Source: Volutella citrinella
Lineage: Eukaryota > Ascomycota > Sordariomycetes > Hypocreales > Nectriaceae
Assembly: GCA_034401135.1 (NCBI GenBank)
Contig: JAWZSP010000003.1
Span: 1,178,001-1,242,000 of the forward strand
Direction: 5' to 3'
DNA length: 64,000 nucleotides
Below, piece by piece: positions 12,694-22,973 of the stretch (positions are counted from its first letter, which is position 1; each line of letters starts with the position of its first letter). A program made the translations under genes and the position numbers. The notes beneath the pieces are model-generated. The model searched no databases. It had not been told where the DNA came from and worked only from the letters and a program-made list of their open reading frames with translations.

Positions 12694-12790
12694 AACCTAA
12701 GCCGAGGCTCTCGACTCGCCCGAGTCCGTCACTGACTGCCCTTTGGCCAGCGGATCGGGCTTCTCCGCCGGCTTTGGGTGCTTTGGCGCC

Positions 12791-15511
12791 ATGTTCAACC
12801 ACCCAGCCGGTAGGCCTCGTGCTTCCGACTCCAACGGAGATGCGTCTTTCGGATACGACAGCAAGCAGCCATGGAACCGGTTCGAAATCGACTCGTCCAT
12901 GCCGTCGGTAGACCCGTCGCAGCCCGGCCACGCTTCCTCGGCGCAGTCCTTCGGTCACCATGCCATGGACATGGACTGGACCACCACTTCTGCCTCCGAC
13001 ATGCAGATGTCCTTCTCCCACCAAGAAGATAGCCATTCTGGCAATGTTGATTTGATCGAAATGGGCGACTTCCATGGAGTGGGAGGAGGCGGAGGAGGAG
13101 CAGGAGCAGGTGCAGGAGGGGGAGTAGGTCGCCTGGTGGCGCATTTCGAAAACAAAGGCTTCGCACCTCCGCTCCCTCCGCGGCCGTCCAACATCGTAAC
13201 GACTTCCTCTGTCGCCAGCCCACCGCCCGCCTCTTCGCCCTTTGGCAGCTTCAGCGTTGCATCACCCATCGTCACCAGTCCACTCGCCAGCCCGTCCACC
13301 GAACCCGACTTCACCTCCCTAGGTGGACTCTCCCCCAGGTTGACCAGCCCAATTGCCAGCCCGCCTCCCCCAATCGCATTTGGTGGATATCATGACATGC
13401 CCATGGCGTCTAGTCCGATGGTCGGATCTTCATCCGGTCACTTTGGGAGTATGGACAACTTCGTGATGAACAACAGAGTGAATACAACCCTGGCATCCCC
13501 GATGGTTGCCTCCCCAATGGTTGCATCCCCAATGGTAGAGTCTCCAAAGGTAGTCTCGCCAACGACATCAGGCGCTCCCGGGACGCCAGGATTTGCCATT
13601 TGGCGACCACCTGTGCCCACAGGACCGAAACCTTCCATTGCCCCAATGCAAACGACCAGCAATGCCGGCAATGTCGACGGCTACTTTACGAAGCCGCCCA
13701 TCCCTTCGACTCCGAAGCCAGTAATGAACGCAGGCAGCCAGCTCGTTCTGGACTTCAACTCGCATTCCACCGCCAAGGGCAAAGCCCCCGCAAGACCTCC
13801 GACCAGACAGACTCCCAAACAGCTTGCACGCCAATCATCAACACATCAATTCTCTGCGGCCGCCACCAATGTTTTAAGCCCGACGCTGAGCCCGGCACCC
13901 CAAACGCCCCAAACGCCACATGCTTCCTCATCTGCTTCAGGCCTTGTTAGTACTCCTTTGTTTTCCCGCCCAATGCTTGTTGATATTAATGGATTCCTTA
14001 GGCCGAGCGGCGTAGTTCAATGTCTCTCCGTGCCCAATCAGGCACTCGACCGTCACGGGAACAGGTTCCTGCCGAGGCCTGGGAGTCTTTCAAAACTACT
14101 ATTCGGACATTGTACCTGGACGAGAGGAAGCCATTGAAAGAAGTCATGTCTATCATGGCTGAGCAGTACGGGTTTCAGGCCACGTAAGTTGCGAGACGAT
14201 GGATGGTGTTGCACTGCCCAGACTAACCTTCACAGGCCAAAGATGTACAAAACACGCTTCTCTCAGTGGGGTTTTGTGAAGAATAACACCGAGGATGAAG
14301 TCAAGAAGTTGCTGTCGATGAAGTTTCAGCGAGATGCAGAAGGGAAAGTCTCCGAATTCGTTCGAAACGGCAAGGTTGTCAACTTAGGAACATACCTGAA
14401 GAGAAAGGGTGTTACCGAGTACGATCTAGTCGATTTCGAGCTACCCGCCGATCTTCCGGCTCACATCCGATGCCGAACGCCAACTCCCCCCCCCGTTCCG
14501 GGATATTTGCAATCCCCAGACCTGCTTCGGGCACAGGAGACGGTAATCGGAAACATGAGGAAGGCATTCCTTCAGTGCCGACAATTCGAGATAGAAATCG
14601 AGTCTCAAACGTCATGGCCCTCAATCATGACGTGGGGCGCCGGGTCGAGCGATCTCTTACTCGAGGCCAATCATTACTTCGAAATGCGCGATGCGGATCA
14701 GGGAGGCCACTTCCTGATGAGGGCCTTCAAACAACTTGAGCTGGACCTAAAGAAGCTGTCGCCACAGGGAATCCAGGAACTTCTGCTAGGCATGGTGCAT
14801 CGCGATCCTGGGATGGTGACAGCGCTGTGCAAGTATCTCGCCGCATACTCATCAACCAACTTTGAACGATCGCACCCATTGCGACAAATATTTACTTGCT
14901 TGTACGAAGTACAACAAAAACATGGGTCAGTAACGCTCTCTGACCTTCTTTGGGGCAGCGTCCCCACGATCGCGGAAGAGCTCGAGGCGATATATGGTCG
15001 ACGTCATCCGTATGTTGCACGCACATGGACTGATCTCGCCATGTTTTACAACCACGCCAACCCAGAGCGGTTGGAGAAGCTAGTCGCCGAGCTCAAGTTG
15101 CATCAGCGGCAGCTAGAACAAAGGGCCGGGGCCGAAAGTGTCGACGTACTTGTGCTGCGTGGAGCTGTCATTCAGCTGATGCATGCCGCGAACCCTCATG
15201 CGAATGGTACGAAGCAGGCCATCATCGATCTATGGAACCATGCTAGAAGCATGGGGCTTGTCTTTCCTGTGCGAGACTCGCGCCCCAACGTATTCTGCTA
15301 CCACAGCCCTGTCAAAGTTGACCCTTGGACAAAGCGATGCAGGCGACGTTATGAGTGGAGCGCACAGCTTCTAGAAGAAACCGTGGGAGTACGGGTTGTG
15401 CCCTACTTCGAAGAAGACTTCCATACAACGCAACACGCGCCGGAGCCCCAAGATGCATGGGCGGCGGTCATGCAGCAACAACTGTCGAGCAACAAATGGG
15501 GGTTTATCTAG
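12791..15511 (+). CDS. Clr5-domain protein with repeat-rich N-terminus and helical C-terminus
   Basis: CDS join(12791..13945, 14002..14183, 14236..15511), 870 aa. Introns are 56 bp (GTTAGT..TTAG) and 52 bp (GTAAGT..ACAG); both keep the frame. Residues ~1-400 are Ser/Pro/Gly-rich, with a glycine/alanine run near residue 105 and SPMVA repeats near 235-255. Residues ~412-462 match the Clr5 domain, a short helical fungal module: WESF, then LYLDERKPLKEVM, then YGFQAT, PKMYKTRF and QWGF. The second intron splits this domain at the Thr of QAT. After residue ~560 the protein is helical, as in fungal Clr5 proteins with TPR-like tails. The family is named after fission-yeast Clr5, linked to silencing; a role in transcription or chromatin here is inference. 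The first in-frame ATG is 12791, preceded by two uORFs. Splicing of intron 1 is the least certain part. Confidence 0.85.
13492..13553 (+). repeat. 15-bp coding repeat (Ser-Pro-Met-Val-Ala units)
   Basis: Four tandem units of about 15 bp, close to GCATCCCCGATGGTT, encode SPMVA-type pentapeptides, with the last copy diverged to SPKVV. Dispersed ASP/TSP units occur both before and after the array. It lies in the disordered N-terminus of the Clr5-domain protein. Confidence 0.8.
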
Positions 15512-16410
15512 GCCATGGCCGAACCGACATTTGGCTCTCGATTGTGCCTTTGCTGGATATCTTATTCTTTTAATTTTCTTCTTCGGTCTGGTCCGGCATG
15601 ATGGAGTCTCCATCAGTTTCAACACCACTCTAACCATGACCGGTAGGATGAGTTGCGAAGTAGCGAAAGGTCGAGCGACATGTGTCAACAATATCGGCGA
15701 ATAATCCGTTAAAAAACGGGTCCTTTCCCTCTGGCAACCGCCGTTGGCGAGTGGTGGCCTCCGAAGGATTGGACATTTCATTTTAGACTGGCGTTAGGGA
15801 GCGGCAAAGCGGCCACAAGGGTGGAAATTTTTGCTTAACACTTGCGATTGATGGTGGATATCATGTGAATCTTGTATATTAGTAACGAGCTCTGATGATG
15901 GCGGACGATGGGAGGTCAACCGACCGTGGGACACTGGGCGAGAATTGAAACGAGGGAGAGCATGAGTGACTGTCGGGAATGGCTTTTGCTAGGGTCTAAG
16001 AGAAAGAGGGGCGAGGAGAAAAGGCGAGAGGAAAGAGGAAAGCAGCAAAGGAGATGCATGTGTCTGATCAGGGTCGGGCATGGAGTTGGGAAGGCGCGGA
16101 CGGCAGTTTCATTTGTCCTAACCAGGCAGGCGATACCCACAACAACAGACAGAGGCGCGAGGAGCGGCCCGCGGCAATACCAGCCAGCGACTAGAACAAT
16201 GAATATCCAACTTATGATTTCAATCCAAAATAATGTGATGTTGCTGCCTCCGGTCTGGTCCTCTTTCCAGGCCAAAGCTGCTTGATACACTACTAGTTGC
16301 TGTTGGCATGGGTTACGAACAGGCCGCAAGTTAGCCGACAAATCCCCGGCGCAAAGTTCGAACTGGAGGTTCATCATGACTTCTCCCACGCACGTCGCAA
16401 AAGCTTCAGA
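15512..16410. other. Spacer between the Clr5-domain and Trm61-like genes
   Basis: No gene is seen. The two genes are in the same direction, so this 0.9 kb must hold the 3' UTR of the first and the promoter of the second. A purine-rich patch (AGAGAAAGAGGGGCGAGGAG) lies near 16000. Confidence 0.6.
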
Positions 16411-17766
16411 ATGCGCTCAACCCAGCTCCATCGGCTGGTGCAGCCATCAAGGCGCCTCTACTCCTCTTCTAAAACGATAAAGGGTCCGTCAATCTCGCTC
16501 TCTAGCGTCTCAACGGTTCTTGACACGTAACTGATGAGGCACACCCCAGAAAATGACATCCTCTTTCTCCGCCAACACGGCGCCAAGTCGCCTCGCTGGC
16601 ATCTCACCGCGCCCCTCCGTGCCTCATCCCGAGTGCGCCTTGCTTACGGCGCTTCTGTCAACGCCGATGATCTGATTGGCCGCAACATCCTTGATGTGGT
16701 GCGCGACGACTCCGGCCGCGATGTCGTGTTGCATGAACCGTCCATGGCGACATACATCATCAACAGCGCGCGGTACGCCACGCCGGTGCGACCCCACCTC
16801 GATCCGAGCCAGACATGACAGTAAAAAGAAATCCCTTTACTAATCTGAACTCGCTACCTACAGATTTACCCCCACGACGCGAATACTATCGTCTCGTTGT
16901 TGGACCTGAACCTGGCCCGCCCCGGCGAGGACCCCGAAAGCGAGGATGCGCCACCATTCGAGATCTTCGAGGCGGGCACCGGTATGGGAAGCTTGACGAT
17001 GCATCTTGCACGCGCTCTCCATGCCGCGAACCCACCGGTTTCCCCTTCCCTGCGAGACACGCTGTGCCAGGCGCACTACCACGCCCACGAATTTGGCCTC
17101 GACCTCGGCCCCGAAGACCAAGCCGCCTACGATGAATATCGAGCTTCGCGCCGCGCCGTTTTACATACGCTTGATCGTAACCCAAAACACTCCCGGGCCG
17201 CTCACAAACTCATTCGCCAATTCCGTCGCGCTCTGTACTTCCCCACCATCGACTTCCACATCGGGTCCATTGACGAGTATCTATCTGCACGTCTGCAACA
17301 GAATGGGAACTCCCCGTTCCTCTCTCATGCCATCCTGGACCTACCCTCCGCCCATGACAACGCTGCCACCGTCATCAAGTCTTTGCACGTCAATGGTATG
17401 CTGATCCTCTTTAAGCCATCCATCAGCCAAATTGCCGATTTCCAGTCCTGGGCCCTTCGCACCAAGCAGCCTATTCGCTTTGAGAGAGTCCTCGAACTAC
17501 CAGTTTCTACGACTGCCGATGGCGTGCGCGACACGGGCGGAGGTAGGGAATGGGACGTCAAAACGGTAGTTCCCAGGGCTGCCGAAGGCGACAGCACCCC
17601 TGTGCAAGTCATGCGCCCCAAGGTTGGAGATCGAGTCGCAGGTGGAGGCTTTGTTGCTGTGTTGCGGCGTTGGCCTGCGGAGAGCGTCGCCTCGAAAGAG
17701 ATGCCAGAGGACCAGCCCAATCCAGCCTCGTCAGGGGAAGCGGTAACAGAAGAGCCTGCATTGTAA
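16411..17766 (+). CDS. Trm61-family tRNA (adenine-58-N1) methyltransferase-like protein, possibly mitochondrial
   Basis: Proposed CDS join(16411..16483, 16550..16785, 16864..17766), 403 aa. The 78-bp second intron (GTGCGA..ACAG) is well supported. The 66-bp first intron (GTCCGT..CCAG, with a branch-like TAAC about 20 bp before the acceptor) is a prediction. Exon 1 encodes a basic, Ser/Arg-rich start (MRSTQLHRLVQPSRRLYSS) with the look of a mitochondrial presequence. The SAM-binding motif EAGTGMG is at ~139-145 and a DLPSA motif at ~262-266, matching motifs I and IV of Trm61-type enzymes. IYPHDA just before motif I resembles the conserved YP.D region. The family makes m1A58 in tRNA. Without exon 1, a shorter form could begin at ATG 16534. 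A large insertion separates motifs I and IV, so activity is not certain. No partner (Trm6) gene is in the window. Confidence 0.75.
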
Positions 17767-18491
17767 AAGAGTTACGCATCTTTAGATTGTATTTGTATGT
17801 TGACATGGAACGGCACATCATGCATGAGAGAGAAAATCTCGACTTTAGACAACATCGATAGGGCTTAGAGGAGAAAAGACTTCGCTTGCTATTCATTCAT
17901 TCCCAAATTCGAATGGGTATCTCTATGCTTATGCTGAATCAGATCCGTGCCCTCGTGTCGGTCATCCCCATCATTGTCATGATCGTAACTTCTCCACTGC
18001 ACTCCTCTGAATGGCCTATCAAGACCAAGAAGTGCAATGACCAGCATTGCTCCCCTGCCGAGAACATTTAATTACCCTCCGGCTTCGAGTCCTCCATCTT
18101 GCCCCAACCCTTGCTTGTTTAATACCAATACATCCAGTGACTGGTCGCCTCCGACCAGCGGCAAGAAAGAGAATTTAAAAATTAAGGTATCAAGAGATCG
18201 TACGCGCTGCGAAAGTAAAGAATGGAAATATATGTTGTTGACTTCGTTTTCCGGCACGGAGTGTGAGTGGGTGTGATAGGTTTGAGTTGTAAGTGTTGCC
18301 AAGTGAAACCCTGTTCGATGTTGTGGCCCGCCCCCGTGAGGGGGATTGTGTTGTTCTTGAGGCTTGCGCCTGATGGTTCGTCTTTTGTTGCCGTAATGCT
18401 CAGCAAATCTGTGAGTTCGCTTCTCGGCCGGCATAACCATGAAAATGCAATGGAAAAAGAAAAGAAATCAGCACGCTCCTCGTGCATTTGC
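17767..18491. other. Convergent intergenic spacer
   Basis: The Trm61-like gene (+) and the methyltransferase-fold gene (-) point toward each other across 725 bp. No gene is seen. The stretch is A/T-richer than neighbouring coding DNA, as expected of two 3' UTRs and terminators. Transcripts may overlap here. Confidence 0.6.
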
Positions 18492-21400
18492 TCAGACGCT
18501 CGTGACTCGCTCCAACGGCGCGCGGCCACAGCATACAGTCAGCTTGAGACTCGTCCCAAGTTCCTCACACTCAGACAGCAAAGATCTGCTATTCCAAATG
18601 CTCTTTGTACCAGAATCGTTGGAAAGGTTCTCGTAGCAGCGGGTGTACCACCACCGTCCCACACGGCTGACCATTTTGGTGATGCCCTCATCGGCCATGG
18701 GGCTGTTGTCTCGCATCATTTCGGCTAGGCTCGGTTGGTCCTTCTTTTTGCCACCATCTTCAACGCTGACTCGTCGATCAATAGGCCGCCCAACAGCACT
18801 AGCTGCGGGGACACCTACTCGGGCGGCCTTGATGCTGGTGAAGCCCACCTTCCCAAGAAGGCGAACGATCAAGTCTGCAGTAGAGGCTAGGTTGGTGTCG
18901 GGTGAGCTTTCATGCACCCTCTCCTTGAGCCGCCGAACGGCGCGCCGCCCTCGGTTACCCATGTTATTAAGGTCGACGTCAAGGATGGACAGCTCAATGT
19001 AGCCACCGGGTTTCAGCACGCGCCGGGCCTCAGTGAGGACATTCCGGTAGTATGACTCTGGTGCCGCAACTGGAAATCGGTAGACAACACACGTGAAGCT
19101 CTGAGGAGCAAAGGGAAACTTGTCTAGGTGCGAGACGTATTGAATTTGGTGATGATTCGGCGGGCTCAATGGGAAACTCGAAGGTGACTTTTCCACGTCG
19201 GTCGGCAGTGGAGCGCGGGGAGAGAGATTGAAGAAGGAGGCGGCAGGATATGTTTCGGCAGCATAAAACGACCAGTCATCGTTTCCAAGACCATCAATAA
19301 CAAGGATGGAGTGTCGCTTCAAGGAGCCTTCCACAGGAAGCAGCTCGTGGCGGACATCGCTGAACAGCACATGGCCGAAGGTGAGCCATTTGCTGACCGT
19401 CATTGACCCAACTCGTAGGTTCACTTGCGCCAACGGGGAGTTATCCTCGGAGCTCGAACTGGCATTGGATGACCTGTTACGGTGCGACGAGTTGCTGCTT
19501 CGCCTCGACACGGCAGTCGATGCTATGCCGGAACCAATAGGCCTGATGTTGTCGCTCGCTTCGAGGCCAAGGAAGGGTAACGGGCCAGACGGGCTGGGGT
19601 GAGGCTGGAATGCAGCCCGAATGCGTTCTGTCATGTCCGCGCTGTAATTGCTCGACCTTGTGGTTGCCTTGGAGAACCGAGAGGACTTGCGATGCTCTAA
19701 GATGATGGTTGGGGATTCCATGGGCTTGTCCAGAGCAACCTTTGATTCCAAATGGAAAGGTACACCTTTTGATGAAGTTGCAGAAGCCGGTACCTTGATT
19801 ACGTCGTCGCCAAGCAGATCGTTGTACTCATCCCACACCTCATCCTCAACAGGGGGGTCAAGCGGGCCAGGGATCTTAGCGGTAGCCTCTGAAAACGAGC
19901 AAATACCTGAGCAGCTCGAACTTGTGGTATTGATGGTACCGTCGGAGTCTTTACGCGGGGAGAATGCGAAAAACTCTCTCTCGACGTGAACCTGCTCAGG
20001 GGACAGACCCGGGATGGACCCACCCGATGATGGCACATTTGTTCCACTACCGATGGTTGAGCCTTCCATGGTGAGATCAGGTACCGGCGTTGAAGGCTTA
20101 GGTGGGCTGGGGCCTTTCCCTCCTGAATTGGCAGGGTAGATGCTCGTCTTGTCTGGCGGAGGAAGAAGGCTGGACCGGCGGAAAGGTCGTGAAAAGCTCT
20201 TGGGAGAGGCGTGCTCTGGTCGGTGGCTAACAACCTTTGGAATTCTACCCACTTGAGGCAGTCTGCTGCGCTTAGTTGCAGCATTGTTATTCTGTGCAGT
20301 TGGCAAAGAAGGTTGCGCCAGGGTGGGTTGCCTGGCTGAGGATGAATGCCGTTTGAGAGCTCCAGGTGCATTGGGCTGTGAAGTTGACTGGGCCGGCCCA
20401 AGGGATGCAGTAGAGGGAGTACTCGTTTTGAAGGCCGGGCTAGAGCGGTTCTGGGGAACCATCGACTTTTTAAGAGGAGAGCCAGCCCTGTCGGGGAGTT
20501 TTCCATAGACCTCGGCACGCCTGAGAACTTCTTGCACGTCCATGGGCTCGCTATCTTCCTGCTCCGATGAATCCATCATTGTGTAGAAAGCCATAGGTTT
20601 TCTTTCCACCATCGTGACGGTCGCAGAAACTGCATCGCTTTGCTTTGGGGGCTTGTTGTTTTGCGCTCGGCCAAAGATGTTCCACTTGCGCGGAGATCGT
20701 TGCTTTTTTACGAGCTTCTTAGGCGCAGGATGAACATTGTCCTTCTCCCTTGACAAAGCGTGCTGCAGGTCAAAGAGAGACTCATCCGACATGACACTTG
20801 TGTCAAAGCTCGTCATTGGCGACATCGCAGTACCCGAGGTATTGATGGGCTGTGGCAGTTTCAAGGGATTGTCTGGCGACTGTCGCATGCGTTGAACAGA
20901 CCTTCTGAATGCTATCGTAGGCCTCATAGTAAGACCTTCCGAGTCACTGCTGTCAGACGGCCTCCGGTGGCTCAAAGGACGCTGGGGGGTGCGAGACATT
21001 GGTGATGGCCAGAGAGTGTTTCTCGAGCCTGGTTGCAAAGACTCCAGAGTATCCGTGCTAAGCTTTGGCTGACTTGCCGCCATGCTTTGCTCACTGTTCG
21101 TCCTTGATAGCTCTGAACTGGAGTTCCGGTTCTCCACCACTTCACCCCCGGCTATAATGACGGGGTTGACACGATCCGCAAGGAAGGCATCGTGAGGTGT
21201 TGAAGTCTCCAGAGACCCACGACTTAGGTTGCCGTTGCTGCCGCTGCGGCGGCGGACTGCACCGGCTTTCCCATAGCCCTCGTGTCCAGTTCCTGCAACT
21301 GGGCCCTTTCGTGGAGGTTTCTTCATATCCTTGTCATGCTTTTCGGTCTGTTTGGTATCACCTTGTGCCTTTTTTCTACCAAAGAAAAGGAATCGAGAGT

Positions 21401-22973
21401 TGAAGCTACTGCTCACATTGGGGCTAGGTGTGCGGGTGAGCTTTGGGAGATCGGATTTCTCCTTCCTCTTTTCCAGTTTGGAGCTGTATTGTGGCACTCT
21501 ATGCCCGTCCCCGACCAGTGAGAGCTGTGACATGGATGCCGACCGGTCAGCATCTCCGAGCTGAGCACTGGGCCTTGGAGGCGAGAGGCCAGCATCGCTC
21601 CCTCGCCTTTCGGTTGGCAGAGAGTGCGTAGAAAGGTTGCTGTGGATGATGGGGACGGGCATAAACAATTGTGACTGCATGTCAGGTGTACCATCCCTAC
21701 TGGGTCGATAAGGAGGGTGGGCTTGCGGGGAGGCGTCCTTGTGAGAAGCAGCCAGCAACGAAGTGTCGGGGGGCGGAGATTTCATCAAAGGACGGGAAGC
21801 CTTCTTCAGAACCTTCTTGGGTGACGGATCCTCTGGTTTCTGGTTTTGAGTAAACTTTTGTGAGGATTTCCGAGGCGGCGGGCTCGGTGGCGGTGGAGGT
21901 AGCCGCCTAGACTTGACCCTCTTCACTGTCCTGTCGGCCTCCCGGACTGTAGAATTTGACGAAGATGAGGTGAGGGACTCTCTTACTGCAGCAAGTCCGT
22001 TCGGGTCGCCGTAGATAGCATCCGCATCGTTGGGAATGCTTCCCGCTCTCCTGCGAGTCACTGGTGGCCTCGTCTCCGATGGGCTGTTCAAGCGGGCCTT
22101 TGGTTGACTACCCCGGAAGGGAGCCACAAGGCAGGGTGACTGCGACGAAATTGATGTTGGTGTAGTATCACGGCTGTATGGGCCAGGGCCTGGAGATTCG
22201 GAGAAGCGGGTGGAGGGGCTCCCGCTCGTCCCAGAAAACAGCAGGCTGGCTGGTGTAGGCGGGGGCAAGTCATGAGTTGCAAGCCGAAAAGGGACATCCA
22301 GACTGACCTCCGAAGCGTCAGAGATGCGCCTGAACTCTCCATAGCGATCAAGTTCCGGATATATCATGGGTGTTTTGACCGCTTTCGTTGTCCTAGCCAC
22401 TTCGACTGCCTCTGGCTGATCGTTGGAAACTCGGCGTCTAACTCTCTCGACATGGACTCCATATGGGGCATCTACGGTGCCAGGGGATTGAGGACGAGAT
22501 GAGGGAGAGAGTGTGCGTGGAGCCTCGGAGTACAGAGCAGGTGGGCGAGTTCCGAGGGAAGATTTCTTTCGTCTCAACACGTTTGGGGTAGGTCTCGAGT
22601 TATTGATGTCGTTGGATCGGGCCGAGGACGAGCTCGATCCAGCCCGAGCGCTCGAGCTAGATCGGGTAGAAGCCACAGTGTTTGAAGAGGCCCAGGATGG
22701 TGTCTTCTGCTCGATGGATGGTCTCAGGACTGGCTGAGGTATCGATGGTCGTCGGGTGGTGGACTGGGACATCTTGGCCGTGGTTGATGAAGGAGTCCTG
22801 GGGTTTGCCTTTGGGATCGATGTCGTCGACGTGCTTCCAGATCGCTTCCTTCCGCTGCTTTCTGTCGGCTTCAACGAGTTAGGGATGCCACTAGGTTCCG
22901 CCAACCTCCTAACTCGCAATCCGTCCGAGGGCCGGACTGGAAGCCCGATCCTGCCTGACCTTTGAGGTTCCAT
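18492..22973 (-). CDS. Large disordered protein with C-terminal class I methyltransferase-like domain
   Basis: Single open frame of 1,493 aa. The first in-frame ATG on the minus strand is at 22973 (AGAATGGAAC). Residues ~1-1150 are Ser/Pro/Arg-rich and disordered, with many SP and TP sites and a polyproline patch (RRLPPPPPSPPP). The last ~310 residues look like a methyltransferase type 11 fold. It has an ILVIDGLGNDDW segment at the motif I position, then ARRVLKPGGYIELSILDVDL at the post-motif region, and helices to the end. Motif I lacks the usual G.G.G spacing, so SAM binding is not assured. The substrate is unknown. Convergent with the Trm61-like gene. A long arm of this kind suggests a regulated, multi-phosphorylated scaffold, which is inference. 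Confidence 0.85.
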   Translation of the reverse strand: MEPQRSGRIGLPVRPSDGLRVRRLAEPSGIPNSLKPTESSGRKRSGSTSTTSIPKANPRTPSSTTAKMSQSTTRRPSIPQPVLRPSIEQKTPSWASSNTVASTRSSSSARAGSSSSSARSNDINNSRPTPNVLRRKKSSLGTRPPALYSEAPRTLSPSSRPQSPGTVDAPYGVHVERVRRRVSNDQPEAVEVARTTKAVKTPMIYPELDRYGEFRRISDASEVSLDVPFRLATHDLPPPTPASLLFSGTSGSPSTRFSESPGPGPYSRDTTPTSISSQSPCLVAPFRGSQPKARLNSPSETRPPVTRRRAGSIPNDADAIYGDPNGLAAVRESLTSSSSNSTVREADRTVKRVKSRRLPPPPPSPPPRKSSQKFTQNQKPEDPSPKKVLKKASRPLMKSPPPDTSLLAASHKDASPQAHPPYRPSRDGTPDMQSQLFMPVPIIHSNLSTHSLPTERRGSDAGLSPPRPSAQLGDADRSASMSQLSLVGDGHRVPQYSSKLEKRKEKSDLPKLTRTPSPNVSSSFNSRFLFFGRKKAQGDTKQTEKHDKDMKKPPRKGPVAGTGHEGYGKAGAVRRRSGSNGNLSRGSLETSTPHDAFLADRVNPVIIAGGEVVENRNSSSELSRTNSEQSMAASQPKLSTDTLESLQPGSRNTLWPSPMSRTPQRPLSHRRPSDSSDSEGLTMRPTIAFRRSVQRMRQSPDNPLKLPQPINTSGTAMSPMTSFDTSVMSDESLFDLQHALSREKDNVHPAPKKLVKKQRSPRKWNIFGRAQNNKPPKQSDAVSATVTMVERKPMAFYTMMDSSEQEDSEPMDVQEVLRRAEVYGKLPDRAGSPLKKSMVPQNRSSPAFKTSTPSTASLGPAQSTSQPNAPGALKRHSSSARQPTLAQPSLPTAQNNNAATKRSRLPQVGRIPKVVSHRPEHASPKSFSRPFRRSSLLPPPDKTSIYPANSGGKGPSPPKPSTPVPDLTMEGSTIGSGTNVPSSGGSIPGLSPEQVHVEREFFAFSPRKDSDGTINTTSSSCSGICSFSEATAKIPGPLDPPVEDEVWDEYNDLLGDDVIKVPASATSSKGVPFHLESKVALDKPMESPTIILEHRKSSRFSKATTRSSNYSADMTERIRAAFQPHPSPSGPLPFLGLEASDNIRPIGSGIASTAVSRRSSNSSHRNRSSNASSSSEDNSPLAQVNLRVGSMTVSKWLTFGHVLFSDVRHELLPVEGSLKRHSILVIDGLGNDDWSFYAAETYPAASFFNLSPRAPLPTDVEKSPSSFPLSPPNHHQIQYVSHLDKFPFAPQSFTCVVYRFPVAAPESYYRNVLTEARRVLKPGGYIELSILDVDLNNMGNRGRRAVRRLKERVHESSPDTNLASTADLIVRLLGKVGFTSIKAARVGVPAASAVGRPIDRRVSVEDGGKKKDQPSLAEMMRDNSPMADEGITKMVSRVGRWWYTRCYENLSNDSGTKSIWNSRSLLSECEELGTSLKLTVCCGRAPLERVTSV

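Larger units (their letters stand above)
8530..12790. other. Intergenic region between the kinase and Clr5-domain genes
   Basis: No supported gene. Open frames up to about 210 codons are scattered on both strands. They lack domains, overlap each other and often begin at non-ATG codons. The part next to the kinase (8530-9250) becomes A/T-richer and presumably holds its 3' UTR. A pentamer-phased repeat lies at 11671-11705. The last ~250 bp contains two small uORFs and is likely the leader of the Clr5-domain gene. Confidence 0.6.
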
